From: Streptomyces plumbidurans
GTDB taxonomy: Bacteria; Actinomycetota; Actinomycetes; Streptomycetales; Streptomycetaceae
Reading direction: 5' to 3'
Assembly: GCF_019857225.1 (NCBI RefSeq)
Contig: NZ_JAFJSY010000019.1
Location: forward strand, 1-55,427
DNA length: 55,427 nucleotides
The notes under the pieces are model-generated. The model worked only from the letters and a program-made list of their open reading frames with translations. It ran no database searches and had not been told where the DNA came from. The translations under genes were made by a program, and so were the position numbers. Shown here in pieces: positions 15,601-22,301 of the stretch; within the stretch, counting starts at the first letter, position 1; each line of letters starts with the position of its first letter.

Positions 15601-17987
15601 GTTTCCGTCTTCGGGCGCGGAGCCGGTACGCCCGGCCTCAGCCGCGCCAGCAGGCGTTCGCGTTCCTCGGCGAAGGCCGGGTCGGCCTGGTAGTCGCTGT
15701 GGCCCAGGATCGGGGCGGGCAGCGGGTGTTGCGGGGTGCGGCCGTAGGCCAGGGGGTCCTTCAGCGGCTTGCGGTCCACCTCGGGCTCGTGGCCGCCGGG
15801 CAGCCGGACCGGGCCGCCGATGGGGTCGGTCAGCCGGTAGAGGTTGCGCCAGCAGTCGATGTCGCGGTGCAGCGAGGTGAGCGCGGCGGGGCCGAAGTGG
15901 GCCGGGAACCAGCGGCCGTAGAGGCGCTCGATCGGGGAGCCGTAGGTCAGCAGGGCGACGCGTCTGCGCTCCGACGGCTTGAGCTGCCAGGCCGCGGCGG
16001 CCGCGAGCACACTGCCCTGGGAGTGTCCGGAGATGACGAGGCGGCCGCCGGTGGCACGCGTCCATGTCGCCATCCGCCAGGTGAGGTCGGGGACCGCGCG
16101 CTCGGCGTAGCAGGGCGGGGCGAAGGGGTGGGCGGCGCGCGGCCAGAAGGTGCCGACGTCCCACAGGATGCCGATGGTGCGGCGGGCGGAGGCGTCCTTG
16201 TAGGCGCGTCTGCCCCAGGTGACGAAGAGGATGAAGCCCAGGCCGATCAGCCAGGAGCCCAAAGCCTGCGCGGTCTGGGCGGCGCCGTGCACGAAGGCGT
16301 ACGCGTGCTGCGCGGTCCGGGCGGGGGCCTCGTCGGTCGTCATCGCGCCGGCCAGGGCTCCGGCGCCGAGCAGCAGGGTCGTGCCGGCGACGACGGCGAT
16401 CAGCAGAGGTGCGCGGTCGGTGAGGGTGGCCAGTGCGCGCGTGGTGGCGATCTTGCTGGTGCGGGCGGCGTCGGTGGGTTCGGAGGGATAGTCCAGTTGC
16501 ACCTCGCCCAGCTGGGTGCGGCGCAGCAGCCAGGCGCGTCGGCCCAGCCATCCGCAGAACCCGATCAGGACGACGAGCAGGACGGGGATCGCGGACGCCT
16601 GCCAGGTCAGCAGGACCGGTGGGCCCACGAGTGAGGTGCCGGTGCCGTCCAGCCAGTCGGACACGCGCTGGGCGACGCCGCCCGACATCACGCCGCCCAG
16701 CGCGCAGCCCAGCGTGGCGACTGCGGGGCCGGCCAGGCCGCGCATGGCGGCGCGTGCGTCGGGGTGGGTGCGGTGCAGCAGGTGGGCGACGACCGCGAGG
16801 GCGATCACCAGCGCGCCCTGGAGGAGGGCGAGGCCGCCGAAGGTGGTGCCGCCGCCGAGCAGTCGGCCCGTCGAGTCCCAGCCGGGCCGTTCCCATCCGG
16901 CGTAGAGGGCGGCGAGCAGCACCAGGAGCAGGGCGGAGAGCGGCAGCCGGCGTACGAGATGCTTGTCGCGCTCGTGGTCGAGGCGGTTCTCGCTGCGGCC
17001 GCGGCTGCAGACCACCCACAGCACGACGGCCGCGGTGGCGGCGATCGCGGCGAGCAGCAGCCAACCCAGGGTGTCGAGTGTGCCGGGGCCGCCGGGTCCT
17101 CGGTCGTGGCGGGCGGCGGTCGATGCCACCGCAGCGGCGACCGTCAGCAGTCCGGCCGCGGTGTGGGCGGCGCGCAGCCGGGCGACCAGCCGGCGGCCGT
17201 ACCAGAAGCCGGGGCTGCCGAGGCCGGTGCGCCCGGTGCTGTCGTCGGGTTCGGCCTGGTGGGACATCGGCTGCACCGACTCGTAGGCGCTCCAGGTGCG
17301 GCGCGAGAGGTACCACAGCAGGCCGGTGAGCGCGGTGGGCACCACGGCCGCGAGGGCGAGGCGGCGGCCCGGCCTGCTCCACCAGCCGTGGTGCGAGACG
17401 TCGGGCGACAGGAAGCCCAGCCAGGAGTGCTGCTCGGCGCACGCGCGCGTGCCCGCGCACTGCCAGGCCGCCAGGTCCAGGGCGACCTCGCAGGCGGCCG
17501 CGACCAGCAGCACCGTCAGGGTGAGTCCGGCGAGCCGCACCAGCAGCCCGTACAGCCGGACCGTCCGCCGCCGGTGGCCGCGGGTGTCGGGGCGCATCCA
17601 GTGGGCGAGGTTGACGACCATGAAGGGCAGTAACAGCAGCCACAGGGCGCGTGCGCTGTCGCCGGAGGTGAGGTTGCACCAGACGTACGCTTCCTGCACC
17701 GGTCGGTCACGGTAGTCCTGGGGTCTGCTCTCCGCGTCGGCGTCCTCGACCCGGCGGTAGACGGCGGCCGTGTCGTCACCGGTGATCCGCACCGTGCTCG
17801 GATCGTTCAGCATCTGCTGCGGCGTGGTGCCGCCCACTCCGTGGACCAGGAGCTCCAGGGCCGTTCCGGATCCTTCGGAACCGCCTGCGCCGCTGCCGGT
17901 CGAGACACTTTTCTGCGCACGTTCCACTGTTCGCACTTCCCCCGTGACGCGCCGTCGGCTGATGGCCGTTTGTGTCCGTGCGGACAC
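15570..17987 (-). CDS. Large polytopic membrane protein with split alpha/beta-hydrolase domain
   Basis: An 805-residue protein. Near the N-terminus LELLVHGVGGTTP (about residues 44-56) looks like the oxyanion-hole strand of an alpha/beta hydrolase. About eight to ten hydrophobic helices then fill residues about 115-590. The C-terminus returns to hydrolase sequence with the nucleophile elbow GHSQG (Ser656), a LLTYGSPIERLYGRWFP region and a candidate catalytic His in ILGHSDYQ. The hydrolase fold therefore seems interrupted by the membrane block, putting both halves in the cytoplasm. Substrate unknown; a lipid esterase or lipase is plausible. I chose the GTG at 17987 because GGAG lies six nt upstream; a GTG about 20 codons later is possible. 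Confidence 0.7.
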   Translation of the reverse strand: MSARTQTAISRRRVTGEVRTVERAQKSVSTGSGAGGSEGSGTALELLVHGVGGTTPQQMLNDPSTVRITGDDTAAVYRRVEDADAESRPQDYRDRPVQEAYVWCNLTSGDSARALWLLLLPFMVVNLAHWMRPDTRGHRRRTVRLYGLLVRLAGLTLTVLLVAAACEVALDLAAWQCAGTRACAEQHSWLGFLSPDVSHHGWWSRPGRRLALAAVVPTALTGLLWYLSRRTWSAYESVQPMSHQAEPDDSTGRTGLGSPGFWYGRRLVARLRAAHTAAGLLTVAAAVASTAARHDRGPGGPGTLDTLGWLLLAAIAATAAVVLWVVCSRGRSENRLDHERDKHLVRRLPLSALLLVLLAALYAGWERPGWDSTGRLLGGGTTFGGLALLQGALVIALAVVAHLLHRTHPDARAAMRGLAGPAVATLGCALGGVMSGGVAQRVSDWLDGTGTSLVGPPVLLTWQASAIPVLLVVLIGFCGWLGRRAWLLRRTQLGEVQLDYPSEPTDAARTSKIATTRALATLTDRAPLLIAVVAGTTLLLGAGALAGAMTTDEAPARTAQHAYAFVHGAAQTAQALGSWLIGLGFILFVTWGRRAYKDASARRTIGILWDVGTFWPRAAHPFAPPCYAERAVPDLTWRMATWTRATGGRLVISGHSQGSVLAAAAAWQLKPSERRRVALLTYGSPIERLYGRWFPAHFGPAALTSLHRDIDCWRNLYRLTDPIGGPVRLPGGHEPEVDRKPLKDPLAYGRTPQHPLPAPILGHSDYQADPAFAEERERLLARLRPGVPAPRPKTETQEDAGRSST

Positions 17988-18003
17988 CAGGATCTCCGTT
18001 CTG

Positions 18004-18029
18004 CCGTGGCCTTACACCCGTGACCACGG
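18004..18029. promoter_or_regulatory. Inverted repeat upstream of the membrane hydrolase
   Basis: CCGTGG and CCACGG are separated by 14 bp, just upstream of the hydrolase start and within the 235-bp divergent region shared with the DeoR gene. It may be an operator, but no sites of the same sequence occur nearby. Confidence 0.3.
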
Positions 18030-18222
18030 AATCTCCCCGATCCGAGTGATATGCGGGCAACAGATGTGGCGTTGGTGACATGAGGGCGTCCGACCGGTGG
18101 CGTCGGGGGTACCCACCCGTGCGAGGATGGGACGCCCGTGCACCCGGCCGGGAAGAATGTCCTTGTCGGAGCGGGTGCGTGGGGCGTGTCGGACGGCTTG
18201 AGGCGAAAGGACCGGAGCGTAC

Positions 18223-19041
18223 GTGAGCGAGAATCAGAACCTCCTCGCGGAGCAGCGGCGATCCCTGATCCTGGACGAGGTCCGGCGCCGGGGCGGGGTC
18301 CGTGTCAACGAGCTCACCCGCAAGCTCGGCGTCTCGGACATGACCGTACGCCGCGACCTCGACGCGCTGGCCCGCCAGGGCGTGCTGGAGAAGGTGCACG
18401 GCGGCGCCGTGCCGGTCGTCGAGGCGAGTACGCACGAGCCGGGCTTCGAGGCCAAGTCGGGTCTGGAGCTGACGGCCAAGGAGGACATCGCGCGGTCCGC
18501 GGCGGAGCTGGTGACGCCGGGTACCGCGATCGCTCTGTCGGGCGGTACGACGACGTATGCGCTGGCGCACCATCTGCTGGACGTGCCGGATCTGACGGTC
18601 GTGACCAACTCGGTGCGGGTGGCCGACGTCTTCCACGCGGCGCAGCGCACCTCGGGGCCCCGGCAGGGCGCGGCCACGGTCGTGCTGACCGGCGGGGTGC
18701 GCACCCCGTCGGACTCGCTGGTGGGCCCGGTGGCCGACCAGGCGATCGCGGCGCTCCACTTCGATGTGCTGTTCCTCGGTGTGCACGGCATATCGGTCGA
18801 GGCGGGTCTGTCGACGCCGAACCTCGCGGAGGCCGAGACGAATCGGCGTCTGGTGCAGTCGGCGCGCCGGGTCGTGGTGGTCGCCGACCACACCAAGTGG
18901 GGCGTGGTGGGCCTGAGTTCGTTCTCGGCGCTGGAGCAGGTCGACACGCTGGTGACGGACTCGGGGCTGCCGGGCGAGGCGCGCGAGGAGATCTCCGAGC
19001 ATCTGCGCCAACTGGTCGTGGCGGGCGAACCGGAGGCCTGA
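18223..19041 (+). CDS. DeoR/GlpR family transcriptional regulator
   Basis: A 272-residue repressor-type protein. The N-terminal winged HTH is at about residues 12-60 (RRRGGVRVNELTRKLGVSDM then TVRRDLDAL). The C-terminal DeoR sensor domain, related to phosphosugar isomerases, has the ligand-binding signature LSGGTTTYALA, the VVTNS motif and VVVVADHTKWG near the end. Such proteins sense sugar phosphates or related metabolites. The GTG start has GGAG six nt upstream. No sugar gene is adjacent: the neighbours are a membrane hydrolase (divergent) and an SRPBCC protein, so the target genes are not obvious. Confidence 0.87.
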   Translation: MSENQNLLAEQRRSLILDEVRRRGGVRVNELTRKLGVSDMTVRRDLDALARQGVLEKVHGGAVPVVEASTHEPGFEAKSGLELTAKEDIARSAAELVTPGTAIALSGGTTTYALAHHLLDVPDLTVVTNSVRVADVFHAAQRTSGPRQGAATVVLTGGVRTPSDSLVGPVADQAIAALHFDVLFLGVHGISVEAGLSTPNLAEAETNRRLVQSARRVVVVADHTKWGVVGLSSFSALEQVDTLVTDSGLPGEAREEISEHLRQLVVAGEPEA

Positions 19042-19133
19042 TCCGCGCCTGGCGGTGCAGACATCTGACGGGGCGCCAGTTATCGTGACGTCGCCCCGGT
19101 CAACTCCCCTGCCCTGCCAGGAGGTTCGCGCCC

Positions 19134-19610
19134 ATGGCCCACCGACTGCGCTCCGTCGGGCTCGACTTCGCCGAGACCGCGCCCGTACGCCTGGTGTTCG
19201 CACGGGAGGTGCCGGCCGCACCGCGGGCGGTGTTCCGTGCCCTGGCCGAGGACGTTCCGGGCTGGGCCGACTGGTACTCGGCGGTCTCCCTGGCCCGGCC
19301 GCTCGACGGCGGAGCCCGCCGCGAGGTCAGGCTGAAGGGCGGCGTTCGCTTCGAGGAGACGGTGCTCGCGGCGAAGGAACCCGAGCTGTACGCCTACCGC
19401 GTCGACGTGACCAACGCGCCGGGCATGCGAGCCCTGGTCGAGGAATGGCGTCTGCTGCCGACCGGCATCGGCACCGGCACGCGCGTGCAGTGGACCTTCG
19501 CCGCCGACGGGACGGCGGCGTTCCGGTTGGTCCTCAAGGCGGCGCGCACGGGCCTGGGCCGCGCCTTCCGGGACGCGGTGATCTCACTGGACCGGCGCAT
19601 CGCGGCCTGA
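19134..19610 (+). CDS. SRPBCC family protein (polyketide cyclase/lipid-transport-like)
   Basis: A 158-residue single-domain protein with the START/Bet v1-like SRPBCC pattern: an opening strand (VRLVFAREVPA), a helix with VFRALAEDVPGWADWYSAV, then antiparallel strands ending in a long C-terminal helix (LGRAFRDAVISLDRRIA). The fold forms a hydrophobic pocket; specific function is unknown. GGAG lies ten nt before the ATG. It lies 92 nt after the DeoR gene on the same strand, and its stop codon is only 16 nt from the converging Cds1 stop. Confidence 0.8.
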   Translation: MAHRLRSVGLDFAETAPVRLVFAREVPAAPRAVFRALAEDVPGWADWYSAVSLARPLDGGARREVRLKGGVRFEETVLAAKEPELYAYRVDVTNAPGMRALVEEWRLLPTGIGTGTRVQWTFAADGTAAFRLVLKAARTGLGRAFRDAVISLDRRIAA

Positions 19611-19629
19611 GCGCTTCGCAGGCCGCTCA
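19608..19629. terminator. Small inverted repeat formed by two converging stop codons
   Basis: TGAGCG (the SRPBCC stop) and CGCTCA (the Cds1 stop read on plus) form a 6-bp stem with a 10-nt loop in the 16-nt gap between the genes. A weak terminator is possible. Confidence 0.3.
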
Positions 19630-20751
19630 GTCGGGCCAGACTCCCGACCTCAGCAGGGAGTCGATCGCCGCCGCGTACGGCTCGATGTCCAGGCCCTGCT
19701 CGGCGAGCCACGCGTCCGAGTAGTACTTGTCCAGATACCGGTCGCCCGGGTCGCACAGCAGTGTCACCACGCTCCCCTGCCGTCCCCCGGCGACCATCTC
19801 GGCGACGATCTTCAGCGAGCTCCACAGTCCGGTGCCCGTCGAGCCGCCCGCCTTGCGCCCGATGGCCCGCTCCAGCGCCCGTACGGCGGCGACGCTCGCC
19901 GCGTCCGGCACCTTCATCATCCGGTCGATGGCGCCGGGCACGAAGGACGGCTCCATACGGGGGCGGCCGATGCCCTCGATACGGGAGCCGCAGTCGCAGG
20001 TGACGTCCGGGTCGCCGGCGGTCCAGCCCTCGAAGAAGCAGGAGTTCTCGGGGTCGGCCACACAGATGCGGGTGTCGCGCTGGGTGTAGTGGACGTAGCG
20101 CGCGAGGGTCGCCGAGGTGCCGCCGGTGCCCGCGGTCGCCACGATCCACGCGGGCTCCGGGAACCGCTCCAGCTCCAGCTGGCGGAAGATGGATTCGGCG
20201 ATGTTGTTGTTGCCGCGCCAGTCCGTGGCCCGTTCCGCGTAGGTGAACTGGTCCATGTAGTGGCCGCCGGTCTCCACCGCCAGACGGGCCGACTCCTCGT
20301 ACATTCTGCGGGAGTCGTCCACGAAGTGGCACCGGCCGCCGTGGAACTCGATGAGGCGGATCTTCTCGGCGCTCGTCGTGCGCGGCATGACGGCGATGAA
20401 GGGCACCCCGATCAGCCCGGCGAAGTACGCCTCGGAGACGGCCGTCGAGCCGCTGGACGCCTCGATCACCGGGCGGTCCGGTCTGATCCAGCCGTTGCAG
20501 AGGCCGTAGAGGAAGAGCGAGCGGGCGAGACGGTGTTTGAGGCTGCCGGTGGGATGCGTCGACTCGTCCTTGAGGTACAGGTCGATGCCCCACTTCTCGG
20601 GCAGCGGGAAGCGGAGCAGATGGGTGTCGGCCGAGCGGTTGGCGTCGGCCTGGACCTTGCGCACGGCTTCTTTCAGCCAGTCGCGGTAGAACGCGTCGCT
20701 GTGGTCGACGTCGAGGGTCCGGCCGGGCCGGGCCTGCTGAGTGGTGCTCAC
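19627..20751 (-). CDS. cds1: PLP-dependent cysteine synthase family protein, Cds1-like L-cysteine desulfhydrase
   Basis: A 374-residue fold-type II PLP enzyme. The Schiff-base lysine is Lys72 in THPTGSLKHRLA, the substrate loop is SSGSTA, and the phosphate-binding glycine loop is TAGTGGTSAT. The N-terminal block (ADANRSADTHLLRFPLPEKW) closely resembles mycobacterial Cds1 (Rv3684), which converts L-cysteine to pyruvate, ammonia and sulfide. A cysteine synthase or cystathionine synthase role is the main alternative. The GTG start has GGAG eight nt upstream and overlaps by four nt the stop of a 30-residue upstream ORF, implying translational coupling. Confidence 0.85.
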   Translation of the reverse strand: MSTTQQARPGRTLDVDHSDAFYRDWLKEAVRKVQADANRSADTHLLRFPLPEKWGIDLYLKDESTHPTGSLKHRLARSLFLYGLCNGWIRPDRPVIEASSGSTAVSEAYFAGLIGVPFIAVMPRTTSAEKIRLIEFHGGRCHFVDDSRRMYEESARLAVETGGHYMDQFTYAERATDWRGNNNIAESIFRQLELERFPEPAWIVATAGTGGTSATLARYVHYTQRDTRICVADPENSCFFEGWTAGDPDVTCDCGSRIEGIGRPRMEPSFVPGAIDRMMKVPDAASVAAVRALERAIGRKAGGSTGTGLWSSLKIVAEMVAGGRQGSVVTLLCDPGDRYLDKYYSDAWLAEQGLDIEPYAAAIDSLLRSGVWPD

Positions 20752-20840
20752 GACGGGGGCTCCTTACGCAGTGCGCCGACGGCGCGTCGCGCGGCCGACA
20801 CACCGATCATATGCACCTTGCGCACGCTTCTCACCTGCAT
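20748..20840 (-). CDS. Small upstream ORF coupled to cds1 (30 residues)
   Basis: The sequence MQVRSVRKVHMIGVSAARRA begins a 30-codon frame that ends KEPPS. Its TGA overlaps the cds1 GTG as GTGA. AAGGTG lies five nt before its ATG, a fair Shine-Dalgarno. The peptide is basic (eight Arg/Lys/His) and has no Cys, so it is unlike the Cys-rich attenuator peptides known ahead of actinobacterial sulfur genes. It may be a leader that sets cds1 translation or a small protein. Support is the RBS and the exact coupling only. Confidence 0.5.
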   Translation of the reverse strand: MQVRSVRKVHMIGVSAARRAVGALRKEPPS

Positions 20841-21077
20841 AAACGCACCTTTGAGCAGACCAAAGAACGGCCTGGGGGCGGGCGGTGGCCTCGATGGGGG
20901 CGCATTCGGACGAGTGCTCCGGGTGCTCGGGCGCAGGCGGTCGTACGCACTGGTGCTCGACGCCGGGTGCGGGCACACTGCACCGGACGGGGACGCACAC
21001 TGGATCACGACATCAGCTGGACACGGACCGCGCAGGTCACGGTCCACCGCACCGGACGCGCACAAGGGGGCAGCGGC

Positions 21078-21401
21078 ATGGCGGAGCCGGAGTTCAAGGC
21101 CACGGGCGTGCGGATCGGCAAACGGCTGCGTTCGCTCACCCGGGCCGGGCAGGTCCGGATCAGTGACGGCAGGCTGGCCCTGCTCACCAGTTACGGCACC
21201 GAGATCGACAGCGCGCCGGTGCAGGCGGTGCGTGCCTCGAAGCCCTGGTTCGCCGCGCACGGCCGGGCACTCGCGGATCTCAACGGCAAGCGGTACCTGC
21301 TCACCCTGGGCGATCACGACCCGGCGCCCGGCGAACCCGGTCCGCCCGCGGCGGGCCGGTTCATCGAGGCCGTGCGCAGGGCCGCGGGACGCGGCGGCTG
21401 A
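21078..21401 (+). CDS. Conserved-looking hypothetical protein
   Basis: A 107-residue soluble protein starting MAEPEFKATGVRIGKRLRSL. The middle (VRISDGRLALLTSYGTEIDS then APVQAVRASKPWF) has the alternating strand pattern of a small PH-like beta domain, and the C-terminus ends in a basic helix after a Pro-rich linker. I do not recognise a family. GGGGG lies seven nt before the ATG. Codon use is typical of the window. The 237 nt upstream of it, to the small cds1 leader ORF, shows no other gene. Confidence 0.65.
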   Translation: MAEPEFKATGVRIGKRLRSLTRAGQVRISDGRLALLTSYGTEIDSAPVQAVRASKPWFAAHGRALADLNGKRYLLTLGDHDPAPGEPGPPAAGRFIEAVRRAAGRGG

Positions 21402-21633
21402 CGGATCCCGAAAACCCAGGCGCCGGGCCGCGTCCTGCGATCGGCTGAACCGACCGCGAGTTGCGCCACCGCGCCCCCTGCGTCACGCTGGTCTCACGTC
21501 ACTCTGGGTTTACCGGCGATAACGCTGCGAACCAGCCGCCGGGCACGACAGCAGGAGACCGTTTCCTTCCGGGCGCCCTGCTGGATCCGTCTTCCGTGTT
21601 CTTCCGGACCTCTTCAGTCGGGGAGTCGCAGCC

Positions 21634-22161
21634 GTGATCAGTCACCCAAGCAGGCACTGCACGGTAGAGCTCCAAGCCCTGCCGTCGCGGATCGGCCAGG
21701 TCCGCAGAATCGTCTCTGCGCAGTTGCGCTACTGGCACATGGACTCGCTCATCGACCGGGCCGCGCTCGGTGTGACGGAGCTGCTGACCAACGTTCACCT
21801 GCACGCCCAGCCCGACAAGCTCTGCACCGTGGAGATAGAGCTGCTGCTGGACCGGCTCATGGTCTCGGTGCGCGACCACGACCCCCGGCTGCCCGAGGTA
21901 CGGGACGTGGAGACCTCCGCCACCACCGGGCGCGGGCTCGCCATGGTGGCCGCGGTGAGCGAGAGCTGGGGCGTGCGCCCGGACGGCGACGCCGGCAAGG
22001 TCGTCTGGTTCACGCTGCCCACCGCCCCGGCGCCGGTCGCTCCCCCGGCCCGCCCGCGCCGTACCGCCGAGAAGCCCGCCCGCCGGTTCACGGAGGTCGA
22101 GCACGCGGTCGACGCCCACAGGTCCGCACACGCTCCCGCCCGGTCCGCCGTTGCCGGTTGA
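21634..22161 (+). CDS. ATP-binding anti-sigma-like protein (HATPase_c, RsbW type)
   Basis: A 175-residue protein with a GHKL/HATPase domain over residues about 15-130. The N-box is ELLTNVHLHA, the G1 box VRDHDPRLP and the G2 region TTGRGLAMVAAVSESWGV. The last about 45 residues are Pro/Ala/Arg-rich and probably disordered. Stand-alone proteins of this kind in Streptomyces act as serine kinases or anti-sigma factors toward STAS-domain partners; no partner is encoded beside it. The GTG start has GGGGAG ten nt upstream. It converges with the ABC permease gene. Confidence 0.82.
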   Translation: MISHPSRHCTVELQALPSRIGQVRRIVSAQLRYWHMDSLIDRAALGVTELLTNVHLHAQPDKLCTVEIELLLDRLMVSVRDHDPRLPEVRDVETSATTGRGLAMVAAVSESWGVRPDGDAGKVVWFTLPTAPAPVAPPARPRRTAEKPARRFTEVEHAVDAHRSAHAPARSAVAG

Positions 22162-22233
22162 CCGGGCGGTGAGAGATTTTGATTGGTCGTTCGGCTCCGG
22201 GGGCGCCTCAGCCGGTGTCGGGACGGAACCCTC

Positions 22234-22281
22234 GTTGAGGTCGACGGGCTCTTGCCGTTGATCGAGCCCGCCGACCTCAAC
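22234..22281. terminator. Strong 18-bp hairpin between convergent genes
   Basis: The arms at 22234-22251 and 22264-22281 pair over 18 bp around a 12-nt loop, starting GTTGAGGTCG and ending CGACCTCAAC. The single imperfect position is a G-U wobble in the minus-strand RNA and an A-C mismatch in the plus-strand RNA, so it should work best for the ABC permease transcript. No T-tract follows on either strand. Confidence 0.75.
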
Positions 22282-22301
22282 TCGCCGTCCGTGACCGGGA
22301 G

